Positions 20,100 through 32,959 of a stretch of 64,000 nucleotides of DNA are shown here, one piece after another. Position 1 is the first letter of the stretch. Every line of letters begins with the position of its first letter. The position numbers and the translations under genes are program-made. The stretch spans positions 5,816,501-5,880,500 of the forward strand of contig NW_023503608.1 in assembly GCF_014529535.1 (NCBI RefSeq). The letters run 5' to 3'. Below the pieces are notes generated by a model. That model had not been told where the DNA came from and did no database searches. It saw nothing but the letters and a program-made list of their open reading frames with translations. The DNA is from Bradysia coprophila (taxonomy: Eukaryota; Arthropoda; Insecta; Diptera; Sciaridae).

Positions 20100-23050
20100 A
20101 TTATTTATTTACCAAAAATGGTTTTTTCTAATCTTTTCACAATTAGTTAGCTGCGTTTATGAAGCATAATGTGTAAATGTAAACACTGTCCATGGTAGAT
20201 ATGATGAGCAATTCTGCATAATTTGTTCTTTTTATGCAAACTAAGCCAGAAATGTTACTATAACGTCAAAGGGTCAAAGGTAAGATAAAATTTCGTCATG
20301 TTTAAGCATTCCTAAAAAAATATTTTCGGGAAAATTAAGAAAAAATTGAAAAAAAAAATTGTGAAAAGTGGAAAGACCCAGGAAAATGACTTCCTGGAAA
20401 TATTCCTTGTTTTTAAATGACTATTCATCTGGATGAAAAAAGATGAGGAGGAATTTGACATCCTCAGCCAAAGGTGAGCGATTCAACCTTGGCGAGTTAT
20501 AACAAATTATACCATAGAAACGTAAATAAATATCTTACCATTGAAACCTCCGGAAAGTCATGGTCGGCTTGACACTCAGCTCACTAAAAACTAGCGTAAA
20601 GTACAGTACATCTGTGCTTTCCAAATTTTTATTTTGACGAGGGGAAATACAGCCCTCCTCCCCTTCGTCAAAATAAAAATGTGTAAGCAAAGGGACATTA
20701 ATTATAGCCTACACTTGTGCGTTTCGTATTTTACTTTCAATCCCTCAGTGCCGCCTTTCCATATGGGCCAAATGGGCAAATGCCCGTGGCGCCCGAAGTG
20801 GAGCAGAAGAAAATTGCGTCCGAGGTCCTTAAAAAAATATAACTTTACTAAATTGACTCCTATTTTTTCAATTGCCCTATGGCGCCCAAAAGCTAAAAGC
20901 GGCACTGATCCCTTTTCTAAAATGTACGACCTCCATTTCCAGCAGAAGTACGTTAGCTTTCAATAAAAATGGTTGTGATAGTGTGACCAGCTCTGAGAAA
21001 AGTGAACAGTTTAGCGAAATTTTAATGAACTGCTTTTTCTCAGAATTTCAGATAACCACTCATGCCTCTTAGGTGGTCTTAATTTTGTATTGCTGACGTT
21101 TTATTTATTGAGGAATGATAATAAATTGGTAAAATTGAAGAGAAAAAATATGTCCGAGACAAAGTATAAGTTTGAAAGTAATTGGTACACCGTTCAGTTA
21201 TATTAGGAATGCATATGTTCTACCTAACGCTGATAAAAATGTGAAAACAATTGTCCAGACTTTATAATAATTATAATTTCAATAAGTGTCATGACTTAAC
21301 GAAATATTTTTTTAGGAAGAACTAGCCCTTGCACAGTTTTTTGCTCTAAACAAACCATAGCTCAACTCTAACAGAGAAAAATAGTAAGAAGATTCCCTTC
21401 AATTTCCAATGAATTGATACTCTGTTATGCATATATGCTATATATACTCAATTTAAAGAATATTTTTAGCAACATTTTAGTTAAAATCATACGAATTAAA
21501 ACTTCCGGTCAGTCACATGTTGTCGAGAAGAACATTGATTTTTTTTAAACCGACTGAGTACACAAATTTGTCCATAAAATTCACTTGACAACATTTATAA
21601 ATAATTCTCAGCATTTTTTTTTCGTAAATGTCGTTGCATAGCGTCGAATTTCATTTTCATTTATCACCAATGAATGCCATTCAATTTATTATCGAGTGTA
21701 TGCAACATCTTGTAATTTCTTTGATTTGTCATAATTTTACTACATTTTCATTATACCGACTCTCTGCGTGAGATTTAGTTTGTTCAATATTACATTACTG
21801 CATGGGATGGTATAATGGCACGATTTTTGTCGAAGCGATGTGAAGTGAATAATATTCTTAGGCACTGACAAGAGATTTATATCCGGATAAATGATAATAG
21901 ATGGCTATGGCATAGCTTTTGCCGCGCCATCTGTTAACATTTCTCTGCTCATATCTTTTACGAATCTTCCAAGGTAAATATAGTGTTTACGTAATGCCAT
22001 GTTTAACTGAATCAGCTGTGCGGTAGCACGAAAGTTCGATACAAACGCCATTTCATCCCTTGGTTAAAAGCCAAAAATGGAATAGAAAGTCGGGCCATCT
22101 GTTGTGAGATAGCGAAAATATTTTTGTGAAACACAAGTAAATAGAAGTTTTTTTTTAAATAAACCTTTATTTATCGTTCCTATTAATTTCTGTCAATCAT
22201 TTAAAAAATAGATGTCATCAAACTTATGTGCTACGCCTTGTGTCTGAATGTCATTACCTCCACACTACAATCTACATTGGAACCTTCTACATATTTCTCC
22301 TAGGTGAATATTATAGCCCTCGTACGTAAGAACAAAACCAATTTTTGAGAAATTTCAAGAAGCTATTTCTCAAAAATAGGCACTGCTGCACTGCTATGTG
22401 CACTAATGAATTATTCACCAGACTCAACTCTTATATAGCTACAACATGCTCAATTAGCAGACGAGCAAATTGCACAAAACTCGACCAGTACTGTAACATA
22501 TTGATGACAATCCAATTTTTCGGTACTACAATAAGCCAATTACAGATCGGAATGGCGTAAAAATTATTTATTAAAAGTAAACTAAACAGAAATGATGACC
22601 ACTTTATGCAGACAAAAATGTGTTGCAAATATCAAGGCGAATACGATTTAGCCATTGAATAATTTCTGACCGCAAAAAGCAAATTGATAGTTGCGTGCAT
22701 GAGTTAACTATTTAATAATTTAGTTTTTATCATTTAAATCGTGATTTATAGATGCATCCAATGCGATGTATATAGAAAAAATTGATCGTTCTGATGATAT
22801 TTTAGGTAAAACAATTTAATTTAGAAGAATTACAACTCCAGTCTTGTTTGAATTTATAATTTTTGTATTTATGATAATTTGAATCGATAACAGATGAACT
22901 TCAATGATTTTATCCCATCTGCTGTCGACACCAGGTTTTCAAATGTAATATACTGGGTAAATATACTGGTGATATTCTTGCCGTCAGTAAACGAATTATC
23001 AGCAAGATAGAAAATGAGTCCGTTTACTGCCGCAGGCAGAATTCGATCAC
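20100..23050. other. Intergenic DNA with repeat fragments, no gene
   Basis: No gene recognised in nearly 3 kb. It holds the hairpin at 20625-20680 and a GC-richer patch at 20740-20910 with GGGCAAATGCCCGTGGCGCC and GCCCTATGGCGCCC, which looks like the tail of an interspersed repeat. The remainder is AT-rich. Confidence 0.45.
20625..20680. repeat. Hairpin with TTATTTTGACG ends
   Basis: ATTTTTATTTTGACGAGGGG pairs with CCCCTTCGTCAAAATAAAAA. The same terminal sequence recurs in hairpins at 30.8 and 41.5 kb and, inverted, at 53.8 and 53.9 kb. Probably a short palindromic element family. Confidence 0.6.
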
Positions 23051-23054
23051 AAAA

Positions 23055-24083
23055 TTAAAATTTCGGATACTCTACCAAATTCAACTTCTCGATTCGACCA
23101 TTTTCACATTGCCATGTCGATCCATTTTCACCGTCTTCTAATGCAGCAATGACACATCTTCCTACAATGTCAACTCTGGAAACAAAATATGTTTGAGTCA
23201 GAAATGTTCGGAAAATTTCTAGGTCTTATACTCTTGACGTGCAAAACTTCCACCGAGTGATTTAACTTCATCAACCATTTCTGGGAATAGAATATTGGCG
23301 AAATGTCTTTCAAAGTTAACCAGTGGTGTGTTCGTCACGCCAGGACAAATCGACATGAACTTGATGCCAGTCTTCTCAAAAAAGGCATCATTCTATGGAC
23401 AAAAATTCCAGATAATTGTAAACTGTCAGGACACGGACAGAATTTTTTTTTTACTATTAACGATCGTGTAAAGCCCAGAACGGCATGCTTGGAGCCAGCG
23501 TAAACCGGTAACCAAAAATGAGACCCCAAAGCTGTTATGGATGCAATATTTACGATACAACCACCACGCATTCCGTTGTCTTTTCGCATCAAATCAATAC
23601 CGATTATAGTTGAGTTTACTACGCCTCCCTTGCATGTTCATAAAAAATTTGTGAATCTCATAACGTCCGTAAACGCCTCACACAGATAGCGAAACAAATT
23701 AAAAATTGAAATACAAACGTAATTGATGTCGATAGTTCTCTTTGGGCTCGCTTCGTCAAGAACCCCAACGCTGTTAACGATAACATCAACCCATTCAAAT
23801 TCGTCTTTGATTGCAGTCATACATTTTCTTAACTCAGATTCATCCGTGACTGAACACTTTTTGTACAGGAAATTGACGTTTTTGAATTCAGCTTCTAAGG
23901 CAGTCGTTACTGTTACGTCATCAACGACATCAATCACAGCAAGATTCTGCATTGATGAATTTAATAAAAACTTTTTTTTGTGAATTTTCCTTTTACCTTC
24001 AAGCCTTTTCCTATCAATTGAACACAGATTTCTTTTCCGATTCCACCCACACCTCCTAATACAATAGCTGACGTGAAAGTCAT
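23055..24083 (-). CDS. Short-chain dehydrogenase (SDR), 15-PGDH/ADH-like
   Basis: Five exons: 24083-23997, 23946-23719, 23628-23455, 23392-23232 and 23175-23055. All are GT-AG with consistent phases, giving 256 residues, a normal SDR length. The Rossmann cofactor motif is LGGVGGIGKEI (Gly10 to Gly16). Asp24-class residues after strand 2 (VIDVVDD) suggest NAD use. The catalytic set is Ser135 (NIASIT), Tyr148 and Lys152 (VYAGSKHA), and the C-terminal half has ICPGVTNTPLV. The wording GVVNSTIIGIDLM resembles insect alcohol dehydrogenase-related and 15-hydroxyprostaglandin dehydrogenase-like enzymes. The usual NNAG motif reads NSVG here. It is probably cytosolic; the substrate cannot be told. It has no functional link to the cuticle genes on either side. 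Confidence 0.9.
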
Positions 24084-25525
24084 TTTAAAGTCCGTAGGAA
24101 TGCACAAACTGACAACGAAAACTGAATGGAAGTGAAATCAACTATCTGAGAGAAGCGCTTGCCAATGAATATAAATCTTATCTCATGTAGATATGTTATC
24201 AATGAATGTAGTATGTATAGCTAATGTATTCAATGTGAGAGGATCGCTATAAATAAAATTAGATAATTTTAGCAAATCATTATTTAGACCAACTAAGCAA
24301 TAATCAAGAGCAATTAAATTGTGCATCATTGTGTATGATGCCTACTTTACAAAAATTATCTTGAACATTTATCTTTAAACTCAAGCTACTGTACACAAGA
24401 TTAGTAAGAATTGTTAGTGGATCTCTTACAACTGCTGCACGACTGATGCCAATGCCATTGTAAATTTTACCCTATAGAGGCTTGCAAATCAGTGTGAGTG
24501 ATTTAACTCTATCACAGCCACAAGTCTTATCGAATTTCATCTTATTGAGAAATCTAAAATGAAATGCGGATATAAGTAAACTTCTATGTCATCTGTTATC
24601 GACAGAGACGACAAAAATGAGGATGAACTGCTGTTTAACTAACGAAGTAACAGATTAAGTATTAATCCGTTGATAGTAGATACTTAGATTAAATGAAAAA
24701 TGTAGATTTGATTTGTTCTGATAATATCGAGTATGTCTTTTCTATGAAATGTTAATGGAATTCTTTTTGCAAAAACGAAAGTCCCTCCAGGTCTAATATC
24801 TGTTCTAAGTTCGATTGGAATAAATTAATTTGCCAATATTGTATTCCGACTATTAGTGATGATACACAGTCCATGACATTTTAACATAAAATTGCCATAA
24901 ATTTAAGCGGTTATAGTATGCACTATTCTTTCATAGTAGATGAATTTCCGCTTTCAATATCAATGTTCACCATGCATACGTTAAATGGAACATAAGGAAG
25001 GATTTGTGTTGGCACATGTCACCACAGATTCAAAGCAAATATTATCTTTCGAGGAATCTAGCTTCCCAATATTGAATGATTTTTGCTGGTGAAACTCATA
25101 ATCTTCTTTATATTTCGTCGGTATACTATCATTATATTTACATCAAATCATCACCATATTGGCAAGTCACAGAATATTGATTTGACCTTTGGGGGACAGA
25201 TATTCAGATGGAATTTTTATATGAAACCAGTTATATTGTCTATGATGTATATCTTAGGCGTTAGATATTCTTTTCATTTTAATGTGAATTCATAATGATT
25301 CTACAAATTCATATCCTTTTTCTATGACGATTTCATATTATACTTTTTACGAGCAAAAACATCGACAATAGATACCCGCTTACCGGTCGATTCGATAGCT
25401 TGATACTTTCTACCTGGCATGTCTTAAAGGGTTAACAAAAAGACTCTGATATCACATTACAATTTGATTCAGCAATATGAATTCGATGAGAGAAGTTAAT
25501 TATAGGGGAATTCCTTTCATTTTAT

Positions 25526-25600
25526 TTATACTGAGTATATCGAGTATATCGCGTATTTTCTGAGTATATCCATTATATCGAGTATATCTTCATTAGGGTA
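25526..25600. repeat. Short GAGTATATC array
   Basis: Five to six imperfect copies of GAGTATATC(G) spaced 9-19 bp apart. Confidence 0.5.
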
Positions 25601-25869
25601 ATTCCGTATATCGAGTGTAAGTCGCACGTGTTTGACAAATGCCACATTTAGAAAAATTATTTTTTTACGCGATGGATTTCGATCAAACAACATGCCAGTG
25701 TGTAGCTTGTGATCTCAGCAGTCTGGCAAGGTAATTAGTTTTTCAATAGGACCAATATCGGCTGAGCAATAAGACTCTGAAATCATGCGCCAATCACATA
25801 CAAAAACAAACATTTTCCAAAGTCTTGAAAGGAATTCTCCTTATATTTACATGCTACATGCGTCGAAAA

Positions 25870-26165
25870 CCGTGCTTTTCATGTTTCAAGCACTACTTTC
25901 GACGCCCTCAGCATGTAAAATCCATTACATAACTCGGGATAAAAATAAAAAGTCTCGTTTTCGTATGTTTATTGACCTCGGCTTCGCCTCGGATCATTAA
26001 AATTCACACGAAAACTCTACTTTTCATCTTTTTATCCCTAGTCACGTAAAATACTATTGATACATGGTACCCACAATCGTACTTTTCATAGCACTTCTTT
26101 CGTCACCCTCATCATGTAAAATCCTTTCCCAGATCCGGGATGAAAACGGAAAGTCACGTCAGAAA
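25870..26165. repeat. Two diverged direct repeat copies of about 85 bp
   Basis: Both copies run from CGTRCTTTTCAT through CGYCCTCAKCATGTAAAATCC to CGGGATRAAAA and AAAGTC. A possible inverted third piece (TACTTTTCATCTTTTTATCC) lies between them, and GACCTCGGCTTCGCCTCGG lies at about 25975. Confidence 0.5.
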
Positions 26166-26354
26166 CTGAACTGTTCAACCTTTAGGCAAGCTATGAGTTT
26201 ACCCATTCAGACATCCTTACAAGCCTTTGTATCTGCCGTAATTTGCAATTTTCATACGAAACAAGTGTCGAGAACAAATCAAAAGAATTCATTCGTTTAA
26301 TTGGTTGCACTTGCTTCATATGCGAATTACGGCAGATATACCATGATTTGAAGG

Positions 26355-26470
26355 TGTTAAGGAATCTCGCGCCACGTCATTCACAATAATTCACAAAGTG
26401 ACATCTTCCTTATACAAAATGTGTCAAAATGTGAATTATTGTGAATGACGCGGCGCGAGATTCCTAGCAA
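26355..26470. mobile_element. MITE family A, copy 1
   Basis: GTTAAGGAATCTCGCGCC at the left pairs with GGCGCGAGATTCCTAGCA at the right. Inside, GTCATTCACAATAATTCACA pairs with TGTGAATTATTGTGAATGAC. About 115 bp, non-coding. A second copy lies at 28913-29030. Confidence 0.75.
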
Positions 26471-27852
26471 CCGATTTGAAGAGTGCAGTCTAAATTTTTT
26501 GTCGAGGAACCTATTGACTAATACTGCGCGAATGGAGACCTCGATCTCCAATATGCCATTTTAAAGCTACATTTTTGAGTTATTAACTCTAATCAATAGT
26601 AGTGGTTGCACCTCACAAATATCAGAGTGATATATGCAAACTCACTTTACTACACCGATAATCAAAAATCGCTCTTCGTCCTTCAAGACCATATTACTTA
26701 TTCCATAAAAGATTCTCTGGACCGTCCTGTTTGCAACATGGGGTCGCAGGTGCTTTAACAAAAGATAAAATGTAAAGTTCGACCCGCTCACTTTAGTGAT
26801 TATTCACTTTTATGACGAGCTTTGATACGATAGCCAGTGGCCTGAAGACGGACTCACTTTTATATAGATTTAAACGTGGGAATTTCTTCTGATTTCTTCT
26901 TAAACAACACCTACATTTAAGTTTACCATTCATCCACTTGTGAACTGTTGCCATGCCATTGTCTTTACAGTACCATCAGCTGCAAATATACCTATGACCA
27001 TACTCCACACCAATAATTAACGGAAGATATCAAGGACGACCATTTAACATGTGTTTCTACTAGGTTTCATTGATCTGCATTAAATCAATTCAAATCTAAG
27101 AAGACGTTATCAACAAAAAAAGCGAAACGTGCTCATCAACAGGTGTGTGATTAGAACGAAAATTATATTGTTCCAAAAAATCTATTATGACCTTTGAAAG
27201 TATATATTTGTAATGTCCATCAAATCGTAAAAAGATTTATTTAAATTCATTAAAAATTATTAACTTAGGTCATCTACTTTTTTTTAACCAAAAAACGACA
27301 CAAAAAAGAGATAAACGCCGAACATCTTGTTGGTAAAACGTTTTTAAACAACGCACCGATGTGTAGGTTTTTTTTAAGTATAAATAATCGCTGAAATAAT
27401 TGAGTTATGTAATATTAAGTTAAATATTTAAAAAAAAAAAATGTGCTAAAGGTGGAGACGACGACCTATGTGACCAATATAACAAAGTTGATGTATCGCA
27501 TCGTGTGTTGTGTATATCTGTGAGGTATGACATCAAAAAAATGGAACTTTTTTTATATGTACGACTTGGACAAGATCGATCTTTTGCATCTATTCATGAA
27601 TGGAAAGGTTGGTTGGTCTATGGTCTAACATCTTCAACAATAATCAGAATTTATTTTTACATTTTTTTAGTTTTACATTTTTTTTAAAAAGAAAATCGAA
27701 AAAAAAATGTCAATGAATCACACTTATTATGCATACCAACGTCCACCACAATGTCCACCATCTGGGGGATTGTGAATGATTTATTGCTGGCAACTAATAT
27801 TGTTTCGAAGATGGGTACCATATTGTAGCATTGATTGAAGATTTATGCGAGG

Positions 27853-27860
27853 TATATAAA
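27853..27860 (+). promoter_or_regulatory. TATA box of the 27.9-kb cuticle gene
   Basis: TATATAAA, with ATCAGTAGTT about 30 bp downstream and the start codon at 27948. Confidence 0.65.
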
Positions 27861-27947
27861 GGCGTAATACGATCGATATGATAATCAGTAGTTATCTTGA
27901 TCTTGATCATTGAAGTGTAAAATAATTCCTACCAAAAAATTTTCAAA

Positions 27948-28385
27948 ATGAAATCGTTCATCGTATTCGTTGCAATCGTTGCTGCTGCCTTAGCTGCTCC
28001 CGTTGATGACTCGAAAGATGCAGTTATTTTGAAATACGAAAATGACAACATCGGCGTTGATGGATATAAGTTCGCGTAAGTGATTTACATTTGGTGGTGC
28101 ATCAGTTAAAATCAATTTAAATTTGTGTGCCTAAAGTGTTGTGAACGAATGTCGTGGATTCAATTTCTACATTCAACTTTTTTTCTTGTCATTAGATATG
28201 AAACCAGTGACGGTGTTTCGCGATCAGAAGAAGCCGAACTTAAGAATCCCGGAACTGAACAAGAAGCCCTCTCTGTCCGAGGAACAATCACGTGGATTGC
28301 TGCTGATGGTGTCCAATACACATTGAACTACATTGCTGATGAAAATGGCTTCCAACCACAAGGCGATCATTTGCCAAAGGTTTAA
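27948..28385 (+). CDS. Larval cuticle protein, RR-1 type
   Basis: Exons 27948-28075 and 28196-28385, joined over a 120-bp phase-2 intron, give 105 residues. The signal peptide is MKSFIVFVAIVAAALAA. The mature start is PVDDSKDAVILKYENDN. Exon 2 reads YETSDGVSRSEEAELKNPGT, then AADGVQYTLNYIADENGFQP, ending GDHLPKV. Together with the 32.4-kb gene it forms a close pair: their second exons differ at only about three residues, although roughly two dozen bases differ, mostly at silent sites. WIAADG in place of WTAPDG marks the pair. Secreted chitin-binding cuticle protein. Confidence 0.94.
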
Positions 28386-28912
28386 ATGTTGTGGATTGTA
28401 TAGAATAAATAAAAGGTCACCAAAGCGCTAAATAACACAAGTCTTTTCGTTTCCACAACCATTTAATATGGCGAAAGTGATGTCCTTGTACTTAATTGAT
28501 ACAATTCGAAGAATGATGGTCCATTTCCGATTCGATAATCCCGAGGTCACCGACGTCTGTGTTCTTTGTGAAAATTTAAATTGAGGTCGATGGACTCAAT
28601 GACTCATGGTATTAAAAACGTAAAAAGCCTAGTATAAGAGTAGAGCATTGAAGATTGTAGTTCCGCAGCCACTCTTTAGTGATTTATTAAGCTCATCATT
28701 CATTAAATCATAAATGAAAGAAAGACTGCTCACAATGGCGCAGCCAGTAAAAAAGGATCTTTTCAACAACAAATTTTACAGCAAATAAAAGTCATCCACT
28801 CTGTTTTGCCTATCTTTCCAAGGATGCATACTGAATTGCCTCTTTGAATTTCAATTGAGATTTTCTGTAACAAGTAATCCGTGGAACGCTATTCGTGTAT
28901 GACCTTATCAGG

Positions 28913-29030
28913 GTGTTGAGGAATTTCGCGCTTTGTCATTCACAATAACCCTCAAAGTGACATTTTCCTTATACGAAATGTGTCATTTTGTCAATTATTG
29001 GGAATGACGGGGCGCGAGATTCCTAGCAGC
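28913..29030. mobile_element. MITE family A, copy 2
   Basis: GTTGAGGAATTTCGCGCTTT at the left and GGGGCGCGAGATTCCTAGCA at the right. The interior (TGACATTTTCCTTATACGAA) matches copy 1 at 26.4 kb. More diverged than copy 1. Confidence 0.7.
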
Positions 29031-30825
29031 CCTTATCAGCGATCCTAATTTTTCTACAAAAAGCTTTTGTCTCGTTCTGCCTTCCAGAACCTTAGGACGC
29101 TGTCGCTTCGCCTTTTCTCAAAAAAAAGTTGACTCTGCTTCTACATCAAAGAAGAAATCTTAGGTATCGTGTTGTACCTTAGAGATTGATGTTTAAGAAA
29201 TGGAAGACATTTTGTGATATACTCCTTGAATCTCTTACTTCCTTTGCTTAGATTGCTTATTATTTGATAAAAATTTCTTTGTACTTCGTTTGTTGTAACA
29301 TGTATTTCATGATGTTTTTCATTCGTTGCAGCATTCTTAGACGAATTATGTGAAGTTCGTGGTATGACTATAAAGTCTAAATTAAATTTTTTTCTAGTTC
29401 AAGAAAATTTTGCAATTTCCAACAGCAACAAAAAGTGCAACAAACCTAAATTTTGTCCAATAATCCAATTTAGTCGAAAGTTATAGTCTCCTTTCAAGAT
29501 TAGTTTTTCCAGACTTAACAACAGTCTCGGAATTATACAAAGTCACAGTTACGAAATTTGCGTATATACTTATTACGAGGTGAAATTGCATGAGGAATGC
29601 ATAACATCGGTTGGATTATAATTGTTAAAAATGCAATTTCTAATATTTCTTCCATAAATGAAAATTTCAAAATGTCCTTGATTTTATTTCACTTTGTGCA
29701 ACACGGATTTGTTTAAATTGACTGGTTTGAATTTCTGCACACGATATATCAGTATTTCTCGTAATTAATGTTTAACTTTCAATGAATCTCAGGCCATGTG
29801 ATGCGTTAACGGATCTTTATTGCAACACATTATAATTCGTATGCGTGATGATGATGATGATGATGTGTTAGTTGATAATAAATGTAATTGTGAACTAACC
29901 CTACAATAGCAGTTTGTTAACTGGGCAGTGAAAATTCTTGGCTCAAACATTGAAATCTTCACAGGGTATCAGATCAAGGCAAAAATGATGGATCCCTAAT
30001 TGATAGGGATTTTAATGTCAATAAATCGAAAACTTCGTAAAGTAAAAAAAAAAGAAATCTTTTAACTAAGTCGTTAACAATCTTATGACCAGAACCTATT
30101 ATAACTAAATGAAATATGAAAAAGATATGAAATGAAGCGTCCTTCTATCTCAGATTTATTTTCGCCTACACAAGTCTTGTATATTTTTGGGGTCATTTAT
30201 ACAGTTTGAATGTCTCATACATTATGAAATGTGTTCCTATGGAAAATAAAGATGTGGTCACCACAATATGGTGTTATGGATCCCATTTAATAGAGTTTTA
30301 ACGCTAAACAGTTCCAGTAGCATCTATTATTATTATTATCTTTTACGTGCTTCTGGTCCCCACTCGTCAAAATAAAAATTTGGAACCTCAGACGTAATGT
30401 ACTATTAACGTCGATCAACGAAAAGCTCAGCCAAATAAATACGAATAAAGAAAAGAAAATCATCAGCAAGAAATAACGAAGAAAGACAATAAAAGTCAAT
30501 GTAAATGAAAATTAATCAAAATAGTTAGTCAGACAGCATAGTAGAGTTAAAGTCCGCTAGAGGCCGAATCAGTTCTGAGAAGATAAGAAAGATTGAAAAG
30601 AAAATGGAAAGAAAGAAAATACAAAATCATAATAGTTATTTTCCTAACGCATGCTAAAATGCAAACGTTGGAAATAAGCGAAGAAGTCGCGATATTTTGA
30701 CACTAGTTAGGTAAAATTATTTATCTGTCTAGAACGATAATCTCGAGCTTATCCCTCTAGGGAGTTTTTGTTTATCTCGATATATCTGTTCTCCACAGAT
30801 AAAATATGATATGCACCTATTGCCA

Positions 30826-30903
30826 GACTGTTATTTTGACGTGTAGGCATTAGGACCCACGCCTTCGGCTAGGGCAATAATGTCCTATACGTCAAAATAC
30901 CAA
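30826..30903. repeat. Palindromic element with TTATTTTGACG ends
   Basis: GTTATTTTGACGTGTAGG pairs with CCTATACGTCAAAATACC, and the flanks TTGCCAGA and TCTTGGCAA also pair. The centre has CGCCTTCGGCTAGGGC. Confidence 0.6.
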
Positions 30904-32294
30904 TCTTGGCAACAGGTGCATAATATATATATCAGTCCATTCGTCAAACACGTCGTCAAGGAGGCTAAGTAACGCTGAGACCAATCGATATATCCAGCAG
31001 CAATTACTCGATTGACATTAACAGATTCTATGAAAATATTTTTTCTATTTTGTTAATGCTAATCGATTCCAAGCACAAATTCCTCCAGTAATGTCTGCAC
31101 TTCACAATAATGATTTATAATATTCGTTTAGCTACGACAATTTTGTTAGTATGCTGAACTGAACTTAATTCAAGTTTTCACTTCCTGGATGCAATTGGTT
31201 CTATCAACGCCGAGATCAACGCATATACGGTCTTCGTTCCAATCAATCTATTCGAATAATTTATAATCTAATAAGGAAATCTGTTCCTCGTGTTTGTGCT
31301 GCAAAATCTTTTACTTCGTTTGTTTTAGAATTCATTTTGCTTTTATGAAGTGTATGAAGTGTAGCTGGAACTCATTGTTTATTTAATTCGTTGTTGTCGA
31401 CAACAGATTTCCGGAATTCTTTCTTCTTTTAGAAATATGAAAATAGGCCAGGCACAAATCTTTATTTTATGAGCTAGTTTTGGATTATTTGTTGGTAACA
31501 TATTTTGGTTAACAGTTCTGATTTAATTTTAAAGATTTCCGACCATAGCCTCGGAAGCGTAATTAACAAGCAATATTTTTATAGACTCACATATTAATCA
31601 CATTGCAGAGTAGCTCAAAAACTACCATGTCTTAGTCTTGACATAGTATTGATCTAAAATCAATTAATACAAAAAATAAAGCACATAACCCTGCACGTAA
31701 CTGACACAGAACAGAAGGACCAACCTTATCCACCATTCACGTTAATAAAGAACAATTCTGTGCATAGATCACTGCAAAATGTGTACAAATAATAGCTCGG
31801 TCATACCTTCTTCGGTGAATATTGTTGTAATAATTTCTTATTATTTCATCATTCCAACAAATTAAAAACGAATTTACGAGAGGTCCCTTAGATAACTGTA
31901 GCACATTATATATAAGTATATCGGATGTGACAACGGCACGCCTAAAAGATGTATGTATATTATGTATAAGTTTATGAATCGATTAAATTTTCGGCTCCGA
32001 AAAACACCTTGAGATATGAGATGCGGTACATGCGGGCAACGGCACACGATGTATGAATAAAAACGATAAATGTTTATATTTCAGATTTTGATTATAATGT
32101 TTTTTTTTTGCTTTTAAATAATCCGAAGGTTAGGAGAGAGAAGTTGACAATATTATACTCTTGATGCTTCACATCTTTTACTAGAAATGAAGAAGATCAT
32201 CGGTGTGTTTTTTTGGTGGTAGAGATTCGTATACTATTATACAGGTTGCGTTATATAAAACTAAATCTGAATAAAATTTGGGATATGTTTGGAA

Positions 32295-32302
32295 TATAAA
32301 AG
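32295..32302 (+). promoter_or_regulatory. TATA box of the 32.4-kb cuticle gene
   Basis: TATAAAAG, 101 bp before the start codon. Confidence 0.6.
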
Positions 32303-32402
32303 AAGAATTTTTCGTTCGTTACTTTACTCACAAATTCGAAGTCTGCGAAGTAGCATCACTTAGTTTCCAAAAGAAGAAATTCCAAAAAACAAATTTATCA
32401 AA

Positions 32403-32914
32403 ATGAAAATGTTCATTGTTCTCGTTGCCGTTTTGGCTGTTGCATTGGCTGCTCCCCTTGACGAACCACAAAACGCACAAATTTTGAAATACGAAAACGA
32501 CAACATCGGCGTTGATGGATACAATTTCGCGTAAGTGTTTTAACTTTTCTGTGATTCTAATTAGTGGGTGGAAAAATCATGAAGTTGTTCACATTTCTGT
32601 TAATTCAATCGTTTTAAACCAGTTTCAATTTATTCTAAATTCGGAAATCAATTGTTTTTCCTTACGGAAACAAATTTTTGTTAAAATGTTTTTTCACTAA
32701 TTTCTTTTCTTCCATTTATTTCAGTTATGAAACTAGTGATGGTGTTTCACGATCAGAACAAGCCGAGCTCAAGAACCCAGGAACTGAACAAGAAGCCCTC
32801 TCAGTCCGTGGAACAATCACATGGATCGCTGCCGATGGTGTCCAATACACATTGAACTACATTGCTGACGAAAATGGTTTCCAACCATCAGGTGATCATT
32901 TACCAAAGGCTTAA
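32403..32914 (+). CDS. Larval cuticle protein, RR-1 type
   Basis: Exons 32403-32530 and 32725-32914, joined over a 194-bp phase-2 intron, give 105 residues. The signal peptide is MKMFIVLVAVLAVALAA. The mature start is PLDEPQNAQILKYENDN. Exon 2 reads YETSDGVSRSEQAELKNPGT, then AADGVQYTLNYIADENGFQP, ending GDHLPKA. It is the sister of the 27.9-kb gene. The residue before the intron is in YNFA, where the sister has YKFA. Secreted chitin-binding cuticle protein. Confidence 0.94.
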
Positions 32915-32959
32915 ACATTTCCAGAACTATCTGTCTAAAAAAAATCTAAAACATTTTTC

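Larger units (their letters stand above)
24090..27850. other. Intergenic DNA with repeats, no gene
   Basis: No gene recognised. It contains a copy of the dispersed repeat at about 24583-24665 (ATCTGTTATCGACAGAGACG to GAAGTAACAGATT), a short GAGTATATC-type array at 25526-25600, two diverged direct copies at 25870-25960 and 26080-26165, and a MITE at 26355-26470. Confidence 0.45.
28430..32290. other. Intergenic DNA with repeats, no gene
   Basis: No gene recognised. It contains the MITE at 28913-29030, a GATGAT microsatellite at about 29845, the palindromic element at 30826-30903, and a reverse copy of the dispersed repeat at about 31300-31415 (AAAATCTTTTACTTCGTTTG, then GTTGTCGACAACAGAT). Confidence 0.45.

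Noticed and set aside
20634-20966. 110-codon plus-strand frame and 67-codon minus-strand frame
   Set aside because: They cover a hairpin and a GC-rich repeat tail; neither reads as a known protein family.
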